Source: Solenopsis invicta (taxonomy: Eukaryota; Arthropoda; Insecta; Hymenoptera; Formicidae). Taken from it: a DNA stretch of 64,000 bases. The DNA is taken from contig NC_052676.1 of the NCBI RefSeq assembly GCF_016802725.1, positions 6,155,433 to 6,219,432 on the forward strand, written 5' to 3'. The stretch's first letter is position 1; every line of letters starts with the position of its first letter. The notes under the pieces are model-generated. The model saw only the letters and a list, made by a program, of their open reading frames with translations, was not told the DNA's origin and made no database searches. Below are positions 39,741-51,618 of this stretch, one piece after another. The translations under genes and the position numbers were made by a program.

Positions 39741-41330
39741 AGGTAGAGTTTTTCTTCGTTATAGAACGTCGATGTACGTTACGCGCTCCGCGGTAGTGTC
39801 TCGTGCCAATAAGTGAACATGCAGTGGAAGATCGCTCTTCACGCGAAGGTGGGTGTTCAGTTCTGTCTCTGTGAGATAGAAAAATTTATCTCCATATTAC
39901 CTCCTATATTCCAACTATATAAATATCTTTCAGATAGTGGAGTACAAAATATACATGCAATATTCGATTTTAAACTTTATGTAACGTCTAATTGTTTATA
40001 GTGAAATCTTCGAAAGCGCTTAAACGGAAACAGTTTTCTACAATTTAAATTTTGCAATGTAAGAAAAAAATCTTTTTTACTGACTATTATAAATTTTACT
40101 TTACCGAGAGAAACGTCTAAGTTGTTTGTATTATAACTTCATTGATTCGATACGATTCGATGCGTTTACCAAGTGATGCTGAGTATTATGCGATATATCA
40201 ATGCCATTAAAATTTTATCAATACTATACGTAGTAGAATAATATTTTTTTGTCGAGTTAATAACTAAAACGTTTCAAAATTTTTATTTTTTCTGTCTCTT
40301 ACCTTTAATAGAGCTTTTCTTAAAACACAAAAAGTTCTACTGTTTTTATCGTAATAACTAATTAAATTTATATAAATCAGATAAAAATAGAAAAGTTCTA
40401 AAGACGCAAAACAAATTATATTAATACTAAAATCATTACCTTCAAATGCTTGTTGTCTTGGTACGCAGCCTGCAAAACTTAATGTTTTGCAGCTCAGCGT
40501 TTCACGGCTTTTTATAGTTTTATACTTTTCAGCAAGATATACTCCACCCCGACCCTACCAGCCATTAGAACCCCGATTGTATATTTAAAGAATTTATTTT
40601 TTCTTTTAAAATTAATTTTACTAACAATTAGTCTAGGACTGTTCTAATGTTCGTCCTCAAGTTTGACAGTCTGAATTTATAATAATAAAGGTTGTTATTA
40701 GTGATCAACATTCATTGTACTCTTGTACTATTAATTCATTCAAGATATCTTGTGTGTTTTTTATTAATGTAAGTAATCATTCAATAATTATTCCATTCTT
40801 AACAATTTAATAAATTATTAATTATATAGTAACTTTATTACATATTAATTTCAATTTGGTATTGTGGTATTCAAGTGTTATTAAATATTTGTGTCATAAT
40901 TAGAAATTATTTTAACATTAAAATAACGCACGAAAATACTTCAGTCATTTTTTATCACCTTTTCTTTTATAAATTACTAAATAATCAGTATCGTCCGAAA
41001 TGAATCACTATCAGTCACATTTTCCTGAGCTAACATAAAATTTATAAATATGTATAATATGTAGAATGAGATTATGTTTATCATAATATGATAAAAACGA
41101 CCGAAGTAACCTTTCAATCATTAAAATATTAAGTGCGTATTTAAAATTAATTTGGTGTCTTTTTTGCGGAGCAATTACTTTTAATTGAAATCTTTAATTG
41201 AAATGCGAAAAGAATACACTGCCTCAAATTTTAAAGTTATTAACACCAAAATTACCTTTATTGTTTCCGCGTTCATCTTTGGGTAATTAAACATCTCAGA
41301 TAGACAAAAAGATATATCCTATAATTTATC
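39740..41330. other. AT-rich sequence without recognisable features
   Basis: There is no open frame above about 60 codons with recognisable content, and no strong repeat seen by eye. Confidence 0.5.
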
Positions 41331-41337
41331 CTCTTTT

Positions 41338-42180
41338 GAGAACACTTCCAGTACCCATTGATTGAAATTTTGAACAAGCTTCAATCATTGAGTGCTGAAA
41401 CTGTTCTCAAAATAAGATAGAGTCCGTATTGATCGACGGCTAAGATTAAACTTTGATCAATGGGTACTGGGACTGCCTTTTTTCGAGAACAGAGTCCGCG
41501 TTGATTGACACTTTCCATCGAGATTAGATCAATGGGTGCTGGGACTGTTCTCGAAAAAGATTGCAGTAACCTGATAGCAACAACTTTGCAAGTACTAAAT
41601 TTGATGTTGAAAAGTTGCTATTTATTTGCCATTAATAGAATTGGAAATCACTTGAGTGCAACCTTACAGACAAAACGCTGTCTCATCTTGTCCCGAGTTT
41701 ATCGAACTGAGTTGCTGCAACATTGTTGGCAACATGAAAACAAACTCACTGCATTTGGTTATCTGAGTTAATAGGTGATTGGACTACCTGATTCTTTCGA
41801 GAACAGAGTCCGCTTTGATTGACGCTCTTCATCGAGCTTAGATCAATGGGTGCTGGGACTGTTCTCGAAAAAGATGACAGCGATCTGATAGCAACAACTT
41901 TGCAAGTACTATATTTGATGTTGAAAAGTTGCTATTTATTTGCCATTAATAGAATTGGAAATCACTTGAGTGTAACCGTACAGACAAAATGCTGTCTCAC
42001 TTTGTCCCGAGTTTATCGAACTTAGTCGCTGTAACATTGTTGGCAATATGACAACAAACTCACTACATTTGATTGTCTGGGTCAATGAATGCTGGGACTG
42101 TCTTCTTTCGAGAACGGAGTCCGCGTTGGTTGACGCTTTTATTGAGCTTCAATGTGTGCTGGAGGATGCTTTTGTCTGTG
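41338..42180. repeat. 311-314 bp tandem repeat with an inverted first portion
   Basis: The landmark gagaacagagtccgc recurs at 41485, 41799 and (as gagaacggagtccgc) 42110, a period of 314 then 311 bp. The two full units are nearly alike, including tgatagcaacaactttgcaa and the tttgccattaatagaattgg stretch. At the left edge (41338-41365) the motif caatgggtactgg-ttctc appears in inverse orientation. The frames open inside the units are not conserved proteins that I recognise. Confidence 0.8.
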
Positions 42181-42836
42181 CGAGATGCTAGGTTATTCAA
42201 AAATGAACTCGAAAACAATAAAAGTAATTTTGTTTTTCTTTAATTGGTCTTAATTACTTTAAAAGTTACTTAAGAAAATGTTACTATATACATATATTAA
42301 TAAAAGGTTACTTTTGTCGCTTTTTTATCAAAAGCAATCACTATTTGACTTCTTTTATCCGATGATTGGATAGTAGCATTGGAAATATTATTTGTGTTTT
42401 TTATATTAATGTCTAAAAGTATTATAATACATTAAAAATATTATAATACATCTAAAAATATTATATTACAAATTGGAATTAATTTAAAATAAGTTCTAAT
42501 AATTTGCGAAGTATATAAAACGTCAAATGAAAAAAGAAATTCTCAAAAAAATATTTGTCATTAGAAGAAGAATTAAAAGTACAGAGTATTAAAAGTAAAA
42601 AGAAACATTTCTATAAGAAAAGTAAGTATAATATTTAATGTTCCTAAAACTATGTTATTTGAAAAATGTAAAAACAATATTTTAATAAAAACGACTAAAA
42701 AAAGTTTTTTATAAAGAAACGAAGTTAAAGAAATTTTGTAGTATTATATTATTTTACTAATGTTACACATTTTATTCACACTTAAATAAAATAAATTTAC
42801 TAATTTTATCATTGTTTTCATTTTTTTTATTTATTT

Positions 42837-44358
42837 CCCGCTAAACAAAATCATGTTGCAACGACGTTCTGTAACGTTGCGTTATAGCCATGCGACGTTT
42901 TGGGTTTTGTCGCATAAACGTTTCGGTAACGTTCAAGCAACCAAAAATGTCCTGATTCAATTACCTTACATATGCGACATCACATTTCCAACGTTTCTGC
43001 GACTTTTTTAAAACTTGCAATACAATGTTAGGGAAACGTTACCCAAGCAAGTAAAAATATTTTAAATATGTTTTTAAATCAAAAGAGAATTGTTCTCTGT
43101 GAGAAATTAGAATTCTATTCCTAATTTTTTAAATTGTGGAGGTGCCAGTTTCGCAGAAGTTTTTTTTTTAAGAATTTTTTTCGGAAATTTTAAGTGGTCA
43201 CCCATCCAAATCGCGACTCCGGTAAACGTTGCTTGACCTCCATGATCGCTACGAACTGATCTCTAGCGATGATCCCTGAACACTTTGCGTTAATATATGT
43301 ATATCGCTGATAGATCAGGTAAATATATGTTATTAAAAAGGTGAAACATATAATTAAAACATATTAGTTATATAAACATATATAAGAATATAGTTTTTTT
43401 ACTGATTTTTACAAATAAGCATCTGAACTTTTCTGTTATATTCGTTTAAATAAGAATACAATTAAAAAAAAAAAAAAATAGTACAATAATTAAATTAAAT
43501 ATAAAAAAATTCTTATTGTTTTATTTTAAATCGTTATTCCAAATAATTCTGTAAAATAAATTAAAATTTAAACTTTTTTAAAAATGTTTTAAAATAAATA
43601 ATAATTGAAATATAAATAGTTTAAATGTTGAATACACAATAATACACAATAAATAAATATTGAATAAACATTTGAAAAATGTTTATTGAAATAATTTTCT
43701 TAAACAAGTATTTTATAAAAAAAATACTTAAAAAATATTTAATAAAAATATATAATACGTGATTAAAAATTAAAACAAACTTTTTCAAAAACTTATTTCT
43801 TAAATGTATAATACAATATAATTATTGGCTCAAAGGCCGGTATTTATAGTCGACTCTTATTTCAAGACTGTCTTAATACAATACATTATTGCTGCTATAG
43901 AGTAGTTAATAAATTTAAACCTTTGAGTGATGTAACAACGTTAATGCAGGTTAGGAAAGTATGTCAAAGTTAAAAATGTTGCATATGCTACGTTGCTGTG
44001 ATGTTTTTGAATGTGTAAAAATTAATGTTTCAAAAAAAACATTGAAGCAACGTAGCGAAATGAATGTTTCACAAACATCGTACATGTAACGTTGAGGTAA
44101 TGTTTTTAAGGTTGCAAAAAAAAACGGCTTATATGAAACGTTACTGTTACGTCACAAAACGTTTATTTTGTGACGTTCCAAAAAATCACATTTAAGGTAA
44201 AAATGCAATGTTTCTGACACGTTCCACGAACTAACGCAAGTAAAACGTTACTTTTAAACGTTACAGGAGCTGTTCATTATCTGTACATATAAAACGTTAC
44301 AAATTCACTAAATTAGGGTCAAAACGTAACGTTCCCTGAAGGTTTCATGTTTAGCGGG
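42837..44358. mobile_element. AACGTT-rich terminal-inverted-repeat element
   Basis: It begins cccgctaaacaaaatcatg and ends with catgtttagcggg, giving an 11-bp inverted terminus (CCCGCTAAACA). The interior is unusually rich in aacgtt, acgtt and cgtaac motifs. No transposase frame is seen and no target duplication is clear. A fragment related to the MITE at 22808 lies inside (about 43833) and a 5S-like fragment at 43192-43260. It is probably a non-autonomous transposon with nested insertions. Confidence 0.55.
43192..43260 (-). pseudogene. 5S rRNA-derived fragment (SINE head or pseudogene)
   Basis: On the minus strand this reads gtcaagcaacgt and, 20-odd bases later, tttggatgggtgaccact, with gatcatggag before. 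These match the conserved 5S rRNA segments gatcaccgaagtcaagcaacgt and cttggatgggtgaccgctt in order and spacing. The first third and the last stem of 5S are missing, and an A-rich tail follows. This is typical of a 5S-derived SINE or retroposed fragment. It is not a functional 5S gene. Confidence 0.6.
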
Positions 44359-44680
44359 ATCCGCTAAACAAAATCATGTTGCAACGACGTTTTTGTAACG
44401 TTGCGTTATAGCCATGATACGTTTTGCGTTTTGTCGCATAAACGGGTAACGTTCAAGCAACCAGAAATGTTCCGATTCAATTACCTTACATATGCGACGT
44501 TACATTTCCAACGTTTTTGGGACGTTTACGAAATTTGCAATACAATGTTAAGGAAACGTTACACAAGCAAGTAAAAATATTTAAAATATGCTTTATAAAT
44601 CAAAAGAGAATTGTCTTCTCTGTGAGAAACTCTATTTCCAATTTTTTTAATTGTGAAGGTGCTTTATTTTGTGTAAACTA
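44359..44680. mobile_element. Second, partial copy of the AACGTT-rich element
   Basis: From ccgctaaacaaaatcatgtt onward this repeats the first 300 bp of the element at 42837 in the same orientation with few differences. It directly abuts the right end of that element, so gtttagcgggatccgctaaac forms a palindrome at the junction. Confidence 0.7.
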
Positions 44681-47400
44681 ATTGAATTGCTTTTAAACGG
44701 AATCGGACAAAGTGCGATTTTATAAGGAGCGAGATACGAATATATTTCTTTGGCGAATCCGGTGGATCTTTCAAATCCGTACACATTACAGATAATTCTA
44801 CTAATGAAATGATTCTTCCGTTTCTGTAGCGATAACGACCGTTTTGAATATTTTGATACCCGATAATATCTTACAATATTATCAGTATTCGGGATTCGTG
44901 GTTTTTGTTCTAAGGATTAGGACCCACGAGAAAGAACGTCGCTTGGACGTGTTGTACGGCTAACGTGCGAGTCTAAGCTCGCGGACACCAGGAAATTTGA
45001 GGTCCGGCGGAGGAGGTTCAAAATGATAAAGTCTATTTGGCTTCAGATAATAGATGTATTTGCACTCACAATCGATTACAACGTAGGTACACTTAATGTA
45101 GCTGCGGATACGACGCGACACCCGGTTGCTCGCACGACTTTACAGATTATTCTCCGTCGTTTGGTCGTTTGGGCGCTCTTTTTGTACAAGGGTGATTGCG
45201 TTAAGCCGTTGCTTGGCGCAATCGTTCGTCAGCATTTTCGTGACACGGTTAGTCCAAGTAGTCCACGGGTTTTCGGGATTTTGGGCTCCGTGTTGCGAAA
45301 ATGCTTTACATTCGTGGCATGATAACCTCATTTGGTTGTCATGCTTCGCATATTTCTTAATTTTAACACTTATGTGGCCTGGTAACCTTATTCGGTTGCC
45401 ATGCCTTACGTTATTAGGCTATAACAGATGGACTTTTGGATGTGGCCGGATAGAGTCTCAGACACTTCTTTTCTTTTATTCCCACGTTATGTATTTCGAT
45501 ATTTGGACACTGTTGATTCCTTAAAGGTTAATTTCCTCAGAAGTATAATCTTGGCTCGTGTTATCGAGATGTCATCGGTACCATCACGTTACCGCTCGAC
45601 GAAAAAGTCTTGCACGGCCGAAACATGTCTCGTGTCGTATTCTAAGTAACTCTCTGATCACTCATCATTAGACAGCCTAATTTATACTGCATAGGCCGTC
45701 GATATTGTCATATATGGTTACCGCAATTCGACATGACCATATATGGTTATTGTTGAATTTGCTCACGCAATAATCGACTTTTGCCAGATTGCATTTCCGA
45801 AGCAATAGGCACTTGTGGCGTATATGTTGCTAAGGTAAACTGATGTAGTAGTAATCGGAATTCATTGTCGTTGTCTTAAAGGTTGGAACCTACGAGGACG
45901 TCTCTGCGATGTTCTTATTTCCACTTGCTCCTCTGTAGTATTCACGATGCTTACTGCATATGTGAAATCATGTGGTTTCACCAGACATTCGCCAGGGAAT
46001 ACTCCTCCCGCTTTTCCTTCTTTTTGGGTTATTCCGTTTTTATTACTGTTGGTAGCGACTTGAATTATTGTCTTGCTGCAACGTTTCAGCGTTATTCATT
46101 TATAGGGATAGAGCTTGAATCTTGTGTCTCCTATTATTACCTGTCAGCTATCGTTTTTAATTTAATCAATGAAATCGATGCTCCCGTGCCGAATAAAAAG
46201 TCGCTTTTATTTCGTGGTTTTATTTTGTATTTTATGTTATAATGCTACAAAATAATATAATTTTTTTATTTTAAATCTGCACGAATTTCGATATTTCCAT
46301 GATATCAAGATGACTTACCGTGCCATATATTTCCTGTAATGTATCAGCACATTTTTTATTGTAAACTTTTTAAAAAAGTTACTATTAAGAAAATGATAAA
46401 GTGCTATCATTTTCAGACCACCTGTCATGAGGTAGATTAGCATGGCGCCCCTTTTTTATAGTGGTTTCCCCCGTAGTCCTAATCAATACTGCCGGAGGTG
46501 TCGTATTGCAACGCAGACGCTTCGTAGCTCGTGTACCGAGAAGCTCTCTGCTGCTCGAGTTTCAAGCAGCAGTTTATGTAGATCGCAATTGCAAAAGGCT
46601 ATTGCCGATCGCGATTGCGACATTAGTGCTTCCGCATGTGTAAGCGTTTTCGCAATATATTCGGGCAATGGACGTTAGGTTTTCGCATTCTCGGGTTTGC
46701 CTGTATTGCGGCAATGAGTTTGTTGTGCCCCTAGCACGTCACTAATGTATTTTTGGGATCGTTGTTGCGCCTAAGGAGTAAGAACTCGAAGAAAGGCAGC
46801 TTGGCTGGTTCAAAGATCTCAGACACACTGATTTGCCCAACGTTATAATAATGTATCTTTCTTATCTTCCTTTTGTACATTTGTAGTATATTCACTTGGT
46901 TTTCGGACGATCCGGTATATACGGGTCTTGATGCGTTATCTCCCGGCTTACGTTACCGGCTCGACGTGGAATACGCACGGCGAGTAACATACCGGTCAGT
47001 TAATGATTTTACTCTCTGTCGCTTCCCGCTTTTGTTGCTTTATTTATTTGTAAATTTGTCAATCACTTCGACCAATTGTGTGCGTGTGCAAAACGCAGCT
47101 TCCAACGCTTAGCCGCAATATGAATAACGGAAGGCAACTCAGCAATTGCTTGCGCAGAATGATAGTATTTCGGGCAGGAAGCCCGAAAAACTATCCACGT
47201 CTTTCGATATCTTTGCATTGTATGGGAAATTTGAATCCCTTTGCGGATGTGCATATCGAAATCGCGCTTGATTTTATAATGTTGTTGTATTGATTACAAA
47301 AAGTTTAATTTTCTTTCCGGTGTATGGTGATCCGAAACTGGATGCCATGCGCTAGGTCGTTTTCGCTCGGCTATAACACGACTTTTTAACAAGGTTCTGT
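44680..47400. other. Repeat-rich, less AT-rich tract with no supported gene
   Basis: Base composition is less AT-rich than in the neighbouring sequence. Short motifs recur within it and in the fibrillin intron at 52.2-52.9 kb, such as ggttggaacctacgaggacg (45879) against ggttggaacttacgaggagg (52452), and gttaccggctcgacg-like segments at 45590 and 46950. Several 60-130 codon frames occur on both strands with no recognisable domain. It is probably remnants of an unidentified transposable element family that also includes the CCATATATGG repeat. Confidence 0.5.
45640..45860 (+). repeat. Dispersed repeat with CCATATATGG, copy 2
   Basis: It contains catatatggttac and then acatgaccatatatggtta (45731-45749), followed by gattgcatttccg and cttgtggcgtatatgttgctaa, in the same order as copies at 39.6 and 52.8 kb. 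It is more diverged than those two. Confidence 0.55.
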
Positions 47401-48410
47401 TTTAACAGAAGTACAAAATGTTTTTACTGTGTAAAAATAAAAGAAAAACGTGAAACAATACATCTAAGGTTTTTGCTAAATTCTATGCTAAAAGAAACAG
47501 AGAGCAGAGCTGATTTAAATAAATTTATTCACATCTTTGTTATACTGACATGTTTTTTAATATATTATATGTAATTAAAATCCTTACTATGATGTAGACA
47601 CGAAGTAATAACGTACATATAACCAAGCGACTGTATATTATATCGATAATATATAATAATAAATTCTCTTTGAAGTTTAAGCACAAAGTTCACTGATTTT
47701 GTACATAAGACTACATTCGTGCCTCGTTTGTTCCAAGCTAAAATTTATAAATATATAAAGCTATTATCTTTTTATATATGTATACACGTGCGTTCGCTCG
47801 CTTAAAGCTATAATATAATCTGGTGTTTGTACATTTCTAGTATGTTACTTCTAATCTAAATGCATTATATTTATGTAACAATTATAAGCAGTAAATTGAG
47901 AGAACACTTGTTTCTTGATGACATAGAATAATTGATTTACACATTTCTGACTACTGATTTTTATAACGCAGCGATTAATTAATATCGAATGTTCATCGAG
48001 ATTACGTTGATATATAAACTATTGACTGTCGAGAAGGATAAAGCCTAAATTGATATTTGTAATCAAAATTAGTACGATTTCGAAATAATTAACTGGATGA
48101 AATTTTAACACTTTGACGGCATCGCGTAAGACACGATTTCACCCGCGCAATCTCTGTTCTCATTTTTTAAATCTTTTAAATCCACAGATTTATAATCATA
48201 CAGATTGCAATTGTTTTGATTTCTTCCTTCATAAAAAAATATTTTTTATTAATAAAAAAATAATAATTAGATTATACAGTTTAAATAATAGTGTTAATTC
48301 TAAACGATTCCATGAAAGATACCGACGCGACGGTAGATTGTAGTACTCGTGTGAAACGTACGACTGTCAAAGCGTTAAGATTACCCATGACCAGAAAGAC
48401 AATTTCGAAT
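47400..48410. other. AT-rich intergenic sequence, nothing recognised
   Basis: No coding frame with recognisable content, no RNA gene and no clear repeat was seen. Confidence 0.45.
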
Positions 48411-48413
48411 ATA

Positions 48414-48571
48414 CAGGGTGATTATTAATGGTTAGAACAACTTTTTACCATAAGAGCGTGATTTACCGACGCATTTGTATTTCTAATATAATATAATTTT
48501 AGAAATTACATATGTGTCGATAAATCATGCTCCTATGGTAAAAAATTTTCCAATTATTAATAATCACCCTG
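48414..48571. mobile_element. Mariner-type MITE with cagggtgattattaat ends
   Basis: It has inverted ends cagggtgattattaat and attaataatcaccctg with longer imperfect arms (taccataagagcgtgattta against taaatcatgctcctatggta). TA flanks both sides (48412-48413, 48572-48573), the usual target duplication of mariner-like elements. Confidence 0.75.
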
Positions 48572-48690
48572 TATGGTTCATAGAACTTATAGTATATGGA
48601 ACAGGAATAGCTTATCTCCGCAATGAGTGGCGACTGAGAGCAACATCTAAAGGACGAAGATATATCTCTATCCTTTGCGCGTCCTACTTG

Positions 48691-48788
48691 GGCTGTGTTC
48701 CGATATTAACTGCCAGTACTGAAAATGTATAGTATATGTGACGTGAACTATAAATTTTCAGTACTGCCAGTAAAAACGGAACACAGCC
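48691..48788. mobile_element. 98-bp MITE with ggctgtgttccg ends
   Basis: The ends are ggctgtgttccg and its inverse cggaacacagcc, with inner arms ctgccagtactgaaaat and its counterpart. The trinucleotide ttg flanks both sides (48688-48690, 48789-48791). It is nested inside the left inverted repeat of the P-type element. Confidence 0.75.
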
Positions 48789-48997
48789 TTGACACAGTGC
48801 GCATGCGTTGAGTTAGACTCTGTTTTCTAAGCGAGCATAATTCATGAACCACGTATCGTCAGTTAGAAATCCATTGTGCCTGTTTTCGAGTCCATTAATT
48901 CGTTTATTTGAATCATTTTTTGTCTTATTTATAATAATTTCTAAATATGTGATGCGAAATAGTAAAAAGTAAATGTAAAATGGACTTTTCTAGTCTT

Positions 48998-49401
48998 TTA
49001 TTTATGATGAAAGTGTATTAATTTTGTGTATTTATGACGTATATATGCTCTTTTTTCGGTATTATTATAAATCTTTGTCTTGTGAAATAAACAAATTCTT
49101 ATGTATAAACGTATGATACATTTAACCAATTGAATTCTATAATTGTTTAACATTTCTTGATTCCGAATGTGTTCAATCATTTCTTCTTGAAGAAAACAAC
49201 GAGTAAGAATACTATTTAACACTTTTGACGCCAAGAAATCTTTAACATTTTTTTTTTAATTGCATTTTTATTTTCCTTGATAATTTTCTCGCACGCACTT
49301 GTGATAACAATGACATCTTTACTCGGGTTAATTAAATTCCATTTTTTTTTTTCTATGAGTCCGTGCAAATTTTTGTCTGATTTGTTTTTTTGCTTTATCA
49401 T
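48998..49401 (-). pseudogene. Decayed P-type transposase C-terminal region
   Basis: Two overlapping minus-strand frames (49216-49401 and 48998-49234) read as one protein if a frameshift near 49220-49234 is ignored. The second frame has VLNSILTRCFLQEEMIEH, QLVKCIIRLYIRI and ends IRHKYTKLIHFHHK. The last pattern, a basic RHKxxKLIxF close to the stop after a leucine-rich IRLYxxI helix, resembles the end of P-element/THAP9-type transposases from memory of the family. The N-terminal THAP and catalytic parts are not found. It is inactive. Confidence 0.45.
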
Positions 49402-49485
49402 GATTGTAACACAAAATGTAGTAATGACCTATTATGAATAATAACCAGTAAATTGCGTATCAATAATAATCGATAACGATGTTAA

Positions 49486-50050
49486 GAGGATGCTAAAGTA
49501 CCACGAATTACCGACATTTACAGTGCATTAAATATCTTTGGATTGGCTTTACAGAATCACAAAAACTTTTTTTAGAATTGAAATACGCGTAAAAAGAAAG
49601 GATGCTCAGGTCAATTTTATAAGAAAATCGAACAAAAATTTAATAAATCATTAAAAATTCACTCGTATAGCCGTCACCTGAGGTTAACTTTACCTTAATA
49701 CAGAAGTTGTGTAGCTCGTGCGTACAAAATGATAGTAGAGCACCCTTCATAAAACATGCACGAATAACACTGACCTCACAAAATTACGATTGAACGCCTA
49801 ACAAAAAAGATACGCTAATGTGGTTTTACCACATGCATGTTTCGCTCAGCGAAACCGAACTGTCATAAACAGAGCAATATGGAGCCCTACAGTAGTTGAT
49901 AGGACTTTTCGCAGATGGCGAAATAATCAAAAAACAAAGACAGATCTATGCAATGGACAAAGAACAATAGCCTGGTCTTGCTCGATAAATAATCTGCAGT
50001 GATCTGTAGGACCGACGTCGAGGAAGTTCTTCTGTTACTTTAGCATCCTC
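49486..50050. mobile_element. TTAA-flanked non-autonomous element
   Basis: It has inverted ends GAGGATGCTAAAGTA at both sides, each bordered by TTAA (49482-49485, 50051-50054). Duplication of TTAA is the mark of piggyBac-type insertion, although the terminal sequence is not the usual CCC of piggyBac. The plus-strand 60-codon frame at 49820-50002 has no recognisable domain. Confidence 0.65.
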
Positions 50051-50319
50051 TTAATGATCACACGGAATATAATTATGAGAAGCAAAGCGCTCCGTGCTGT
50101 ATCCTCCCGATCCTCTGTCCGCTCTGTCCTCCGTCAGCTGACACGTCGCGGCGAGTAGAGGGGGAGAGGATCTGAACGCTCATTGGCGGAGCGCGATCAT
50201 GGGCACAACATTGGATCGTACGCGCAAAGGACAGAGATATATCTCCGTCCTTTAGATGTTGCTCTCACGTTTGCGCTCGTATTCCTGTTCCATATACTAT
50301 AAGTTCTATGGTATGGTTA

Positions 50320-50584
50320 CGAATACCGTTACTCGAGCATTCGATTGGACATAATTGGATATATCGTGCAAATAACCATTATAAAGTGGTAATCGTAAAG
50401 AATCACTTGTAAAATAATATATTTATTATCTGGCAGTTAAATAATGCAATCCGCACGCAATTGAACACAGAAGGTCAAGGCGCTCCACTATCTTCGTAAT
50501 AATCGTTATTCTATTTAAAAAATTCCAAACTGTCCGAAAGAAGGACGTACTATGTTACCGATTTTCGGCTTTTACGTGCCATTC
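50320..50584. other. Intergenic sequence downstream of fibrillin
   Basis: Nothing is recognised between the end of the P-type element and the fibrillin poly(A) signal. Confidence 0.4.
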
Positions 50585-50590
50585 TTTATT
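50585..50590 (-). other. Poly(A) signal AATAAA of the fibrillin gene
   Basis: AATAAA on the minus strand, about 155 bp after the stop codon at 50744, giving a short 3' untranslated region. Confidence 0.6.
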
Positions 50591-50743
50591 CGCGTCCCTT
50601 TCTTACGTACGTTGGTGCTTTTAATACTTTACCGTAGCTCGAGATAATTACGCAAAATTGACTAAGAGAAAGCGTTACGCAGTGTTGTCGGGCAGTGATT
50701 TTCTCACGCAATTCTATTATTTTGGATTTTTCCTCCGACAATC

Positions 50744-51618
50744 TTATTCCGTGACTATGAGACGGACCATGAACGTCAGAGGCTTTTCCCATTCTGTTCT
50801 CGTTGCCGTCGCGTTTTTGGGCCGACCGTGGATAACTAAGTGAAACTCGCCGGGACTCTTCAACCGATGTCGGAAGTGCAGGGCGGAAATACCGCGTTCC
50901 CTGACAATCTCGAAGTGTCCGTCCTGATTGCCTTTCGCAATGGTATAGTCCACATTCTCGTCCTGCAGAATGACAACCGTCTATTATTTCCGATCGAAGA
51001 GCTCACAATTATATTTAATAATTCATAGACATAGCAAGAACAGACCGAGTGTATTTAACTTCAAGTAGTGAGGATTAATTAAAAATTTTTAAACACGAAA
51101 ATTAGAATCTTAAAAATTAAAAAAAAAGATATATTGTTTTCACTTGCCATTTCCTGGGCTAAAATGTCATTTTACTCGTTTCCCTACCTCGATAGCGGAT
51201 TGCAGTTTAATTATCCGCGTTCGATGTCTCGTCTGACGCAGATTGATCTTGAGCACGTGTTCAATTCCGTGATGATGTCTTTTCGGCCGGGCGTTCCGAC
51301 GTTTCTTTTTCAACTCGCCTCTTCTCGTCCGAATTCTTCCATTCATCGATTTATTCCTGGCGCCTCTTCTGTGCCGTTCTTTTCCGTTTACCTATTCGAA
51401 AATATTTCGTTTACCTATTCTGTGTCATCGCATTATTGCGATAAAAAGGAATCATTTGTGCTTACCTTGCACGAGAAACAGCCTTCCGTGGAAATTGTTT
51501 TATCATCAGCCGGCGGTATATGATAAGGATCAGGATTGATTTGGAACGTCGGCACGTTGCCAATATCCTCGTCATAACGTCCTGGATGCGATGGATTAAT
51601 GGTAGACAGGCAGTGACC
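50744..51618 (-). other. Fibrillin C-terminal propeptide and basic processing region
   Basis: Exon 51466-51618 ends CFSCK. Exon 51188-51391 continues VNGKERHRRGARNK, then RTRRGELKKKRR and ARPKRHHHG, and goes on to IEHVLKINLRQ. The last exon has YTIAKGNQDGHFEI, GISALHFRH and PGEFHLVI, and ends LIVTE. The C-F-S-C-K-V-N-G motif, the R-x-K/R-R sites and the strand-rich C-terminal domain correspond to the region of vertebrate fibrillins cleaved by furin-type proteases. About 102 residues follow the RPKR site. Confidence 0.8.

Larger units (their letters stand above)
48579..50310. mobile_element. P-type DNA transposon with 8-bp target duplication and nested insertions
   Basis: The ends are inverted copies starting CATAGAACTTATAGTATATG, with arms of about 110 bp that share agagcaacatctaaaggacg. 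The 8 bases gtatggtt occur directly outside both ends (48571-48578 and 50311-50318), a perfect target duplication. Eight-base duplications and a CAT start are features of P elements (hAT also makes 8 bp). A decayed minus-strand transposase end lies inside (48998-49401). A 98-bp MITE (48691-48788) interrupts the left arm, and a TTAA-flanked element (49486-50050) interrupts the interior. The total is 1732 bp, about 1070 bp without the nested elements, so the element is internally deleted. Confidence 0.72.

Noticed and set aside
45126..45524. 99-132 codon plus-strand frames, and a minus-strand frame with CHECKAF
   Set aside because: They overlap one another on both strands in repeat-rich sequence and show no recognisable retroelement motif.
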